Assembly (NCBI RefSeq): GCF_965638725.1 | Contig: NC_134949.1 | Coordinates: 108,172,586-108,236,585, forward strand | Reading direction: 5' to 3' | Length of the DNA stretch: 64,000 bases | DNA from: Aptenodytes patagonicus | Lineage: Eukaryota > Chordata > Aves > Sphenisciformes > Spheniscidae | Part shown: positions 52,190-63,392 of the stretch, piece after piece | Layout of the letters: each line of letters starts with the position of its first letter | How positions within the stretch are numbered: position 1 is the first letter of the stretch | The notes under the pieces: generated by a model | What the model was told of the DNA's origin: nothing | Seen by the model: only the letters and a program-made list of their open reading frames with translations | Database searches by the model: none | Program-made: the position numbers and the translations under genes

Positions 52190-52215
52190 TGTATATTGAT
52201 TTTTATCAATATACA
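52190..52215. repeat. Perfect hairpin, 11-bp arms and a 4-nt loop
   Basis: tgtatattgat, then tttt, then atcaatataca: the arms are exact reverse complements. Being AT-rich it may form a cruciform, but no gene or terminator context explains it. Confidence 0.9.
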
Positions 52216-55200
52216 TATATGTAGCAACATGCACACATAGACACAGCCACAGCACAGATACTTTTAGCAAATTAAGATGTTTTACATGTATTTTAAGTGG
52301 ATCCATAGGTGTGCACTGTGGCATGGGCTGTGCAGGCCTGAGGGCAGGGGGTGGGAAGAAGTCTGTGGTCTGCGGCATGAATGCATGCAGCATAGGCCTT
52401 GTGGTGGGGAGCGGGAGGCTTTCTGAGTCCCCTTCTGACACTTCCTGCACGCTCCGTGCTAGTTGACTTTTTTCGCATCTTATTTCCCTCTCCCTCACTT
52501 GTTTTGTAGTGCCTTGTCTCAGCTTTTCACACAGTACCTTAGTACATTGAATAAGGAGCCAAAAGTCCTGATGTGCATGTTCTCCCAGCCTGGAGCAGGC
52601 ATTGCTCTGCCACCCTGTCCTCAGGAACTTCTCCTCTGGGCTGTATTTTAAGCCACTCTGGGATGATGAGAAAATGAAGTCCTCTTACCAGCAATGCCCA
52701 CAGTCCCATGACAGCATCAACATTTGTGGGAGCTGACCTGACTTCACGTCACATTTTCCACCTGCAGACCACTGGTCTACAAAAAGGGCAGGCAGTTCAG
52801 GCAGCACAAACCTGAATAAGGACATGCGTAGGACTGGGCTTCACCCGACAACTCTACCCTTCTGCATCATACTCCCTCGCATTGAGCATAAAATCTGCCA
52901 GAAGTGCTGCTAACCAGCTGCAGCACAGGAAAGAAATGGGGCGAGAAGTTTGACTGGAAACCACTGTGGAGAATTTTTCTAAACTGCTAAGTGACACAGA
53001 GATATAGGTGTTAAGCTGGCTCATAAGAAAGGGAGTTTATGACAGCAAAGAAGCCTGTATGGTGAGGAAGGAAACAGGTAAAGCAGAAGCATCCCCTTTG
53101 GTTTATTATACTGCACCAAAAGATTGTAGGCAGTGATAAATGCCATCCTGACACTGGTGTCATAACTTTAGTTTGCATTTGAGAGGCGGGATGTGTAGTT
53201 TTTTCCAATATAGATATGGGTTTCTATTTTCAGGTATGCTTTGTTATACAACTGATCTGTTCCACTTGATGTAAAGATCTCAGAAATGGAAGCCACTAAA
53301 AGAAAACTATTGAGCCTTCTCCTTTGCCATGTGATAACAGTATGGATTTCATATTTGGAAGTGTTGATCTAGCTGCTGTATAAATACAGAAGAGGAGACA
53401 AGGTTTTCCCTTCCTTAAAAAAAAAAAAAAAAAAATCTACTTCTATGTGATGAGTCTGAGGAGGGCCGAGTATGCAGCTCCTTGAGGCTGGAGTAGCTGA
53501 CTCCCAGCTGAGTCTGTTGGGGGGTCCTGGGACTTCTTGCAGGATGTTCACAGCTCTCCAAGGGAGAAGGAAGCTGTAGCTTCCAGAGAACATTAGCTTC
53601 CCTGGGGTGTGAAGGAGGAGGAGCAGTGAACAGTGGAAGGAGAGGGGCCTGGTAGTCCTGTGTCTCTACCCCTGCTTGGCACTGCCTAAACCATGGTTAG
53701 TGATGCTACATGTAAGATTGACTGATGGGTGAGGAAGGACCACCTGGGGTTTTTTATTTCTGCTATACACCAGTTCTTCTGCTATTTCTGTTCTTTTTAA
53801 AGTGGGAATTATTTGAGGTTTACAGCTTCTTTACGTGCAGTTTGGGATGTGTGGTGCAATTCCGTCACATTTGGCTATGGAGTGGGAGGCCAATACCTCC
53901 AGCTGAAAGATGGGGAGGAAACTTTCAGCCAAGGAGTCCGAGATAAGTACCGGTTCTTACTGAAGTGTTTTGGGAGTTAAGGGTCCACCTATAAACCATC
54001 TCTTTTCTGTCTGTACTTTGAAAGTACAGGAGACTTTTTCTTGGATTATCCACAGCTCTGAAGGCAGTAATTGTACTTGTGGGTTGTTGGCTCCCAGGTT
54101 CTTCGTGGGAAACCGGCAACAAGGTGCAGTAGGTCCACAAGAGGCAGGAATTAAAGTAGTTAAGGTCACGAACATCTCTGTTGTAGATAGATTTGGTTGC
54201 TGGAGTATTGTGATCAAGTGAAAATCCCCTGAGGTTAATGACCCACAAGTGGTAAGGGGATTCTGTAGGGCCAGGAGCAGAAGTTGCTGAGTGCGGCCAT
54301 GCTGGTCCAGTGACTGTGCAATTAGGGAGAAATTAGCTACAGTTAAAAAAGAAATCCTTTTTCTTGGTCTCTGGAAATTGCAATATAATTGCCTCTGGAT
54401 ATTTTAACCTGGAAGCGTCAGGTTTTAAAGGCTTCATTATCAGCACTGCTTCTCCCGTATGTTTGCTGACGTTGGTGGGAGCCGCAGATGGTTTATACCT
54501 GGGAAAGTCAAGCTGTTAGGTATATGGACTAGGCTTTTTCCCATACAACAGAAAATGTAAAGTCAAGTCTTCTCTCTTTCTGAAAGGAAAGGAACAGGCT
54601 ATCGGGGGTGGTGTTCTTCTCGTTCATCCTTTGCTCTACTCTCTGCTCCCCACACTGGGTTACAGTGCTTTCTGAAGAGGCTGGCAGCGAAGCAGCTACA
54701 GATGTGACGTGTACAACTTGGCTCATGTAACAACTTCATGGGACTAAGCTATTTTCTAGATGGGCTGGTGTTAAAGAAGGTAAATATTTCTGAGAAAAAG
54801 GGAGATGCCCGCCTGCTTTCTTGAATTACAGCTACTAAAGATTAAAAAAAAAAAAAAAAACCAAACGGAAAAAATACTCATCTCCTGTATGGCATTTTTA
54901 TTTTTGTTTTTTTTTCCCTGGGGGAAAAAACCCACTTTGTTGTAATGTTAATATTAGTATTATTCTAAATATTAATATCTTGATGCATTCACCATACAGG
55001 CAGCACAAACCTCTGCCCTGCTTTGGAAGAAGCTTCACACCTATTTACCTTCAGGTATATGTTACCAAAACACTAATTTTACAGTTGTTTAGTATAACTT
55101 GTTCATAATTGTTTTGAGAGCTCCTCCTATTAGGCTAGTTCTCCCTCTCTTTCAGAAAGCCATCTAGCCTCTATTTCCCACTTCATAGAGAAAGCTTTAG

Positions 55201-58200
55201 AGTTTTACATATTTGGAACTGAATGAAACCAGCTCATGAACTGGATGGGTTGAATTTCACAGCCACAAACTATCTGTGGCTTCCACTGATGCCAGCAAGT
55301 CTAAGACCAACAGGGAGCTGAGAAGAAAATACACTATGAAGGTACAGCTCCTCCAGTCGCTAACAGCACTAACAATCTTCTTCTGTGCTAGCACAGGGCT
55401 TCATGGATGCGTTTTCAGGGCCAGGGTATCTTTCAGAGAATAAAAATACCAGGAGGCTATAAAGTCAAACCAAAGGTACATTAGCCCAGCAGCATTTGCA
55501 GCGGCCAGCCGCAGAAGGTTGAGGAGATGGCTAAGAACAGAGCAAGAACACAACCTCTCCTCTCCCTGTAAAGCTTTTCAGTTTCTGAGAATGAACAGCT
55601 TTGGGAATATCTACCTGCTGCCCCTTTTGATATGATTTGTCTTCCTTCAAAGTCTTCCTGTATTCTGTAACTTCATTTCCAGTGGAGGGACTTGAGGAAT
55701 TCCCAGGAGAGGACCATTGCTCGGGAGAAACTGGGGCAGCAGTCGAGCCAAATCTGTCCCCTGAGCGGGGACTGCAGGCTGCTCCCAGACCTGGTGCAAA
55801 ACTCTTCAAATAGTGAACAGGCTGCACAAAAATAACCCATGGCCTGGCCCCTGAGGTGCACAGGGAGTGCAGACCCACGGACACATCTGCTGCTACATTT
55901 CTTCAGGTAACTCATGCAACTCAGGTGCCTAGCAGCTCGTGTTAAAACTTTGAGGAGAAATGGGAGAGCCTCTTAAATTGCCATTTGAACTGCTCCAGTT
56001 ATTTACTGCAAATGTGGTACCAGTGGATAATGCCAGCTTCCAGAGTTTTCCCACGCTCAAAAGGACAGCTGAAAGTGGAGGCTGACCTGGGGATATTGAA
56101 AATATGGCATAACCAGCATCTCTCACTTTGGAAAAGGTGTTGGCTGCCTGCAGGCTTCTGAGTCAGTTGCTGCGTGGTTGGCAAGTATTCAGCAAGTATT
56201 CAGGTTGCTGGCCTCCTGAGATGACAGCCAGCCCTGCGTAGGGTGCAAGGACTCGCACCTGCAGAAACCATGCCTCCCCCGAGAGCTGAGTGACCGAGGA
56301 GCGTGGCTTTGAGGAGAGGCCTTGGTGGCAAGGTGGAAACATCGAATGCCTTGTAGTGGATGGTGCTGCTGCATGAAGGCTCTGACCGTTAAAAGCGTGG
56401 GTTTGGATTTTTAAATGATGTAGCCTTGCTTTGAATAGTCAGTCTTTACTGTTACCTTATCCTTGTACAAGAAGTGGGAGAGTTGACACAGCTGCGTGCA
56501 ACTGCTTCCTCTTCTTGCTGTCCCTTCCAGCCCTCCCCGGCCCAAAGACACCAGGTGTTACAGAGAACCGACTTTGGAGGCAGGGTCTTCTCTACCCTTT
56601 AAAACGTGCTTCCGCTGCAAAGCAGAGCCATATTTTGCTGACTTAAGCATGGGAATGGCTATGTGACATATTGGTTATTTTTTAAAAAGTTGTGGTGATG
56701 ACTGATGTAGTGATTGATACCTGGTTCTTTATGATCTGCACCTTTTCCTCCTTCAGACTGTGTTAAAATATATTTTCGTTGTGTTGGACTTTCATTTATC
56801 TGATTTTAAGTTGGTGCTTTGCATAGCTCAAGGCTTGTAGCTTGTGTTTGATGTGTAATAGCAGACAACTCAAGGTTGCGGTTTGGTCTTCATGTCAGAA
56901 AGCAGTTTTTTTCCCCTAGTTTTAACTGTGTCGCATCCTTTTCAGGGGAGTGTACAACCAGGTGGTTTGTTTTCACTGAACTCTTTTGAAGGAGGAAGAG
57001 GCTACATCTGTCTGTGAGACAAATCAGCTGCGTGTTAAGATCTCAGGAGCGTCAATGAAAAGAAATTAATGAACTGCACAGCTGAAAACAGGGACTATCT
57101 GGGATGGACGGTCCTAAACTGAGAGAGTTCTCACTTCTTTGCAACTATATCCGGGTCCCTCGTGAGGACAGAGCGGGAGGGGAGCCCCAGGTACATCTCT
57201 GCAGTTCCCTGGTGCGCAGGAGCCGCCCTGTAGGCAGCCACTGGGACCGGTGTCCACGCTGGACCGGCTGCATGCGCTAACGTCTCTCTCCTCATCCCCA
57301 GGGCGGCGAGTATCGGAAGACCAGAGCACACTGGCACTGCCGCTGTTCATCTCCCATGCTCCTGCGGCCGGAGGGCTCTTCTCCAGGCTGACAACTGGGT
57401 AACTTTCCTCCAGCCTCAGCATTCATTGGGATGAATCCGAGCGTGAGCGGTGCCGTTCCCCAGCTGGAAGGCTGAGGCTAATGGAAGAGTGACGCACATA
57501 TTGCACGGTCTTGTGCCAGCCACCGCCGTCAAGGCTGAGTAAAAATTTTAATTTATTTTAATGTAGTTACTGAAGCATTTTAATTCCATCAAAGGAAATA
57601 ACACAAGACAATCTACAAATATTCATTTGCTACTTCTAAATGAATTTGATTCGGCTGTGCTTGGTTTCTCCTTTTTGGGTTTTACTTTGAGACTTACTTC
57701 TCGCTTACAGGCACGAGTATTCAAGGATTGTGAACCTTAAAAATTGCAGTCTAAATTCTGCGTTTCATACATGAATATTTAAACAGAGCAATATACTCTG
57801 TTCTTTCTGTAAGGCCCCACTTTTACTCATTAATGCCTGTTCTTTTGAGCAAATAAACCCCATATATATGAGACTTGTATGCATTTTAAAAATGATAGTT
57901 CTCTGGGACAAGTTCCAATGTGACAATATTCTGTTTATGAATATTTATAGATCCATCAAAATCGGTGAATACTGAATTTGCTGATAAACATTGTGGAGGT
58001 TTTGCTTTTACTTTTCTTTGGAAAGAGACTGAAAAATTGTTTGCAATTTGGGTCAAATTCAGTACATAATTCTGGTCAAAAAGAATCTTTTTATTTTTTA
58101 GTTAAAAGAATTTTCAAACTTTCAAACTTTTTGATTGAAAGCAACTTTTGCATGCATAATTTATCCAAATTGCAAAAAAACCCCCCCAAACCTTTTGACA

Positions 58201-59984
58201 GTATCGAATAACATGAAACAAAACAAAATATTTCATTGGTGCAAAGACTTTAAGTGAACAAAAATTAAATTTGGGAGTCTTTTTTAATGTGAGTTACGTT
58301 GCCTGTTGCATGTTAGTAGCAGACTACTGATCAATGTGGTTGCACTGACGTTGTTTCCAGGTTGCAATGAAAGCTTTTCATCCAGATGCATTGGTGTTTT
58401 GTTAGAACTGTGCAGAAAACCATCAGGCTGTTGTCTGAATGTGCACACGTATCGCATTGTGTTTAAGAAAATGCTATTGCCTCTTGCACCCGGCTCACGA
58501 ATGTGGCAGCATTTGTTCTTTCTGTGCTAGAAGTGTGACAGTGTTCTGGTTTTTCCTCTGTGCACCAGGTGTCCTCACTTGATATATTTTACATTTAAAA
58601 TGAAATTTTTAATGCTGCATAATTGAAGCCTGTTACTTTTACAGCAGTTGATACCAGATGAGGATTTAGGTTTCTGTGTGCGCAGTGAACCCTGGCTGCC
58701 TTTCCCTCTCCTCTCAGCACATACCGAGAAGCATGCTTGTATTTAAATATGGGTGTTAACAGCGCGTGATCTAAACAGCCCAGAAGGAAAGTCCTGTTGC
58801 AACACATACGACATTCTGACTCAACCATTGCACAAAGATATTTGCTTGTCTGGTGTGTATTGGGTTTTGACTTGGGAATGAAAACAATGTATCAGGATTT
58901 CCCATGGGATGGAAACACAATTTTCCAGTCATCTCTAGCTGTGGATGCCTGATTCAGAAAGTAAAAGATTAGAGAGATCATTTGTATGATGGCGTAAGGG
59001 AGAGAATGACAAGAGGTCTACCAAGAAGACAATTTGAGGGAATGCAGAGGCGAGTGATGGAAAATGAGATAGCTTTATGGGCAGGCTACAGGAAGCCTCA
59101 AGGCAAAAGTGTGGCCACAGATTTCTGACAGTAACGTCAGAAAACTGCAGTCAAGATATGGCTACTGTAGTGTTGTGGAAACAGGCATACACTCCGAGAC
59201 CTCGGCTTTATCCCCCAGCTGGCTGGGGGCACAGAAGTGCATTGGTTATGAACCTTTCTGCTGTGACAGAACCAGCATGAGTACCTACTGCAGTAGGGTG
59301 CTCGTCCTTGACACCTGAGCAGAAGAGGCTGGGAGTCTGACTGTGGGAATACGTATGTATGTTGTTCAGTACAGTGTAGTGCAAGTTTGCCATGCCAAAT
59401 TGGGGTCATTTATATATGATATCTGACCGTAGGAAAGTATCAGTGATGTTCTTAGCCAAATCCGTGTTCAAGCAACAGCTGAATGGGTTTACATCCAAAT
59501 TCTCCACTGAGAACCATATATATTTTGATTGGAAAGCTTTTGGATAGCATGGAGTTCTGCTTTTTTGTGTGACCAGAAAACAATGTGTTGGGATGACAGC
59601 ACTGTCTCAATCTTACCAACAAACTGCTGCCCTTTTGCCAAAAAGGAGCTAGCAATTTATAAGATATGGCTTGATAGAAAGTATATATAGTTGTAGAACA
59701 GCAAAAGTTACTAGATGCCTCTTTAGTTCACTGTGTCTACAAAAGCGGGAAAGAAACTCACATGTTTTTGACCTCTTGCAATAGGACGGTTGCCCTTTTT
59801 GTTCTACTACAGAAGTGGAGTTACCCTTCAAGAAATTAAAAGCATGCAAGAGCTAGGACTCATTTCTTTGTCAAACAGTTGATGAAGTCTAGATCCTGAA
59901 TACGTGCTGTTACCTTCATTTTTCAGAAAGATTTGTAATGTGTGCATGTTTGCTCTTGCAAAACCTTTTTTTCATCTTCTGCAG

Positions 59985-59990
59985 GTAAGT
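59985..59990 (+). promoter_or_regulatory. Consensus splice donor after a candidate noncoding first exon
   Basis: gcag|gtaagt is a full-consensus 5' splice site on the plus strand, 342 bp before the acceptor (ctttctgcag) that precedes the CD200R-like signal-peptide exon. Pairing the two would give a spliced 5' UTR. This is inference from splice words alone. Confidence 0.3.
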
Positions 59991-61545
59991 CTGTGAAGCG
60001 GCAGTAAGAGGTCTGTAGCTATCGTTGTGCTAGCTAGCTGGGCATGAATAGTGAGCAGCTAGAGATGCCTGTAAAATGGTATCGGAGATCCTGGATTTTT
60101 AAAACTTGTTTGTAAACAGTAGTGTGTTGGGTTTTTTTTTTATTTTTTTTATTTTCAAACCCCTTTTTGCTTTGCTTTACTTCAGTACAAGAATGATACT
60201 TGACATGGGGTCTTGTTTAGAACCTGTTTTCAAAGGAAACAGAGGTTTTCCTACGTGTTCTCTTTGAAGGGATTTGCACAACAATTTGTGACTACATGCC
60301 ATTTTCTTTGCCTTCACTTTCTGCAGTGCTGATTCGTTCTGCTAAAGATGGCTCAGACATGGGCAGTTCTGGCTGCACTCCTTTTCTTGCTAATCAATCT
60401 GGTTGAAAAGCCAGGTAAGTGAGAAAGATCCAAAACTACATGCAGCACTCTTTGGTACTCTGTATTTCCAACTCACCAGTACAGTGAAACTTCACAGTGC
60501 GCCGGGGGAAATCTTGCTTATTGTTTAATGTGAATGCAAAGAGTGATGTCACCTCAGCTGGCAAAATAATCGTGTGCCTTGCAGAGTGGCACAGGATGAT
60601 ATCTGATAGGAATCCAACACAGATCATCTGAAGACCCGTCTCCTGTTCAACTGGGACAATATCAGGAGAGCTATGATTTCTGGTAGAAAAGGGATCGACA
60701 TATGCCTCGTGACCTACTGCACCAAGTGATCTTGGGTTTTAACCTTGTTACAAGCATATGTTCCACTGCTACCCCTGGTTTTACTTGCATTTTAACCAAG
60801 GCGCCTAATTCAACAACACAATATTTTTTTAAAGAAGTAGTTTCCTTTCTCTTAAGGGTGAATCTTGCCCTCCCCATCAGTTTTTCAAAGCCCATATTAA
60901 AGTGATAGAAATCTCTTGCCTAAAAAAAGATGGAGGACTTGCAGCTCACCAGCATGCCTCACATACCTGCAACAGTGTCCACAGTGGAAAGGCACCGTTT
61001 CCACCGCATTTCCAGACTTCAAAGAGTGACAGCAGGAAGCTGGACCTGGAAATTGAATGCTGCTTATATGTGTCTGCACAGAGCAATGTGTCCCCCAGGC
61101 TGCCAGTACAGTAAGGAAGTAGAAAGTTTTAAGTGTGATAAAGCCAAGAGTTTCCTGTGCTTTGACGATGGCTGTAGCATCATTTTTAATGTCTTTTTTT
61201 TTCTTCTTACGTAGCTCACAACATTGTGAGTGTGGAGGCTGGTCATGAGGCTGTGTTGAGTTGCCCTTACACCTCCAAGGTGTCTTTGCTAATGGTGATG
61301 TGAAAAATAAAATGCAGCACTTGCTCCTTGTTGGCCTGTAGAAGCGATCACAATGAGACAAGGAATTGCAGTGAGAGGATGATGTGGAAATATTCACCTG
61401 ACAGTGACCCCGCTCTTTGTATTTACCCTGTGAACCTTGGTGATGAGGGAAATTACACCTGTGAAATTGCCAGCAGCGCAGGGAATTTTCTTTTTTTCTC
61501 TTCTCTGACTGTGATAGGTAAGACACGCCTTGTGATTTTTTTTTT

Positions 61546-61556
61546 GTGTGTGTGTA
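61546..61556. repeat. Short T and TG run beside the IgV donor
   Basis: A run of T followed by gtgtgtgtgt lies about 20 nt inside the intron after the IgV exon of the CD200R-like gene. Low-complexity sequence without assigned role. Confidence 0.6.
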
Positions 61557-62215
61557 GATAAAAATTATTTGATTTGGTGGTAAAAGACAAAATTCGTTTT
61601 GGATGCACACCAAAATCGAAAATAAAGAGGTAAGCTGGTCTGGCTATTTGGAGAGGGGGGGGAAAAAAGGCATGAGGAGTTACGCAATAGGACTTGGCTT
61701 TTCTGTGGAGAAATAATCTGGGGGGGTTGTGTTTGTTTTTTTAACTACTTCTGACTCATGAACAGGAGAGGCTTTAAAATGCACAAATCCAACAATCTGC
61801 ATAGTTTCTGAGAGAGTTCTTTGGGCATAACATGGGATTTGAATGTTGTGTGAATGTTCACACAACCAGGAGTATACCCTCTTGGTTAAGTTAATGCAAA
61901 CAGAAGATATCAAATAAATATTGCTGCTATAAGCTGAGCAAGAGGATGCTGAACCAAAATTCACAATGAGGTCAATGTGTGTTTTGTCTGGGTAAGAGCT
62001 GAATAGGAAGGAAGCAAAAGTTTCAGGACACTATTTGGAAATCTTTTACTCTTCCGGAAATACTAAAAGCTGTCTATAAGACTGCATCACTAAAATAAAA
62101 ATTAAATTAGTCTATTTTCAACATAGGCAGGAACAAAAGAATATTAGAAAACATAAGGAATACATCAAATAATCTTTTTCAGATAGGTAAACTATCTCTA
62201 GGTTTCCATAAATTA

Positions 62216-62231
62216 AAAAAAAAAAAAAAAC
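62216..62231. repeat. Poly-A run in the CD200R-like gene intron
   Basis: An A homopolymer of about 16 bases between the IgV and IgC2 exons, with no retrocopy identified. Confidence 0.8.
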
Positions 62232-63392
62232 AGGAGAAGATTTTGTGTTCTGGCCATATTAGTTAAGCCTTCTGAATATAACTAAAAATTACGGGAAATG
62301 AATTTTGGAACTCTATAATTTCTATTACTGATTTTTGTAATTTGATTTTTTTTTTTGTTTGTTCTTCCCTGCAGGGTTTTGCCTTTCTCATAATGGCTTA
62401 GGTATTGTCCGAGCCTTTGCCTGTTTTGTCTCATGCAGAATATGAGTTATTGGACTTTAGGCAGAACAGTTTTGTCCGATTCCTCCTTTATTTCCCTGCT
62501 ACCAAATTCTTGATTCTACCTACCCAATCTCCTAAATATTTTAGCTGGAGCTTCCGCAAGCTGTGTTTTCTTTGGTATGTGCACCGCTGTACTTAGAAAT
62601 CTTCACTTAATCCACCCCCTCTGTCATCCCAACTTCTCCTGTTACTCCTGTAGTCACCTTTTGGAAAACATGAGGAAGCAGTACTTTTAGATGCAGCTAG
62701 CTAGTTTTGGAGATATTCACCTTGGACTTTTTGATGTATCTTTTTCCTAAAGATCGTCGGTGCCAATATTCCAAATTATTTTAAAATCTCTTGAATTGGT
62801 CATGCAAACTAAAAAATATCACCTATTTTTCAGTTTTTCAGTTGGTGACTTTTATACTGAACTAGGCATAAAGGTTGTGGACTTTTTTTCTTCTTTTGTA
62901 GTCCCTCCTACAGTGAATCTGACCTGTGACAAGAGCAGGGTGGCTGCCTGTCAAGCGTCTGCTGGAAAGCCAGCTGCTGACGCCTCCTGCATCCCTGCAA
63001 GCAATCACGGCACCGAGGAAGAAGTCCATCACCCCAACGGAACAGTGACCAGTGTGAGCTACATAGGCTGGGTCAACAGCATGCTTCCCACTGCCGCCTG
63101 CCTGGTTACCCACCCCGCTACAAACCAGACCTGTCATGTAAATAACATTGTTCTGTAATTGCTCTTCATGATGCTCTTGGGCTTCTTTGTGCTGTTCTAT
63201 GCAGCTGTTCCTACTGAATGCCAGGGCTCTGCAGATTGCTGAATGGGGTGATAGGCCAAAGTGTTGATAGAGAAATCAATAATTTTGTGTTAGTCAGTTG
63301 AAACCAAATGTTTTATGGCATTGTACGGGGAAGCTTTCTGTGCGTGCTTCTTTCTATCCCTCTTCTGTCTTACAAGAGTTCCTCATTCTGCT

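Larger units (their letters stand above)
49062..60326. other. Interval between the CD160-like and CD200R-like genes
   Basis: About 11 kb without a gene I can support. The first kilobase probably holds the CD160-like 3' UTR: AATAAA occurs at about 49989-49994, 50129-50134 and 50886-50891. Other items: a GC-rich but CpG-poor patch at about 51720-52030, a hairpin at 52190-52215, A-runs at 53418-53434 and 54844-54860, and a CpG-moderate patch at about 57130-57480. A candidate noncoding exon end with a consensus donor (gcag|gtaagt) lies at 59984 and may be the first exon of the CD200R-like gene. Confidence 0.5.
60327..63137 (+). pseudogene. CD200R1: CD200 receptor-like gene, apparently inactivated
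   Basis: CD200R proteins are myeloid inhibitory receptors with a signal peptide, IgV, IgC2, a membrane span and a cytoplasmic tail. Exons seen: 60327-60414 (ATG at 60348, leader MAQTWAVLAALLFLL), 61215-61517 (IgV) and 62902-63137 (IgC2, right end uncertain). The introns are GT-AG and phase 1. Family marks: SDHNETRNCSERMMWKYSPD, matching human NETSCLGRNITWASTPD; DEGNYTCE; and C2 motifs VPPTV, CQASAGKPAA, HPNGTV and THPATNQT. Faults: an in-frame TGA at 61301-61303 stands where the IgV core Trp is expected (human LITWIIK), ending translation at about 51 residues; codon 62988-62990 is Cys (TGC) where IgC2 should have Trp (human ISW); and the C2 end after NQT departs from the family. No membrane or tail exon is seen before the LTR at 63393, though one could lie outside the window. 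An alternative acceptor at 61317 does not restore the frame. Confidence 0.8.

Noticed and set aside
61318-61517. An alternative acceptor (tgcag at 61317) that would skip the stop in the CD200R-like IgV exon
   Set aside because: Joining there puts the rest of the exon out of frame and deletes the first conserved Cys, so it does not rescue a receptor.
60897-61613. A 238-codon minus-strand frame opposite the CD200R-like IgV exon
   Set aside because: It is antisense to a clearly recognisable Ig exon, has no domain of its own and contains low-complexity stretches. It is best seen as a shadow frame.
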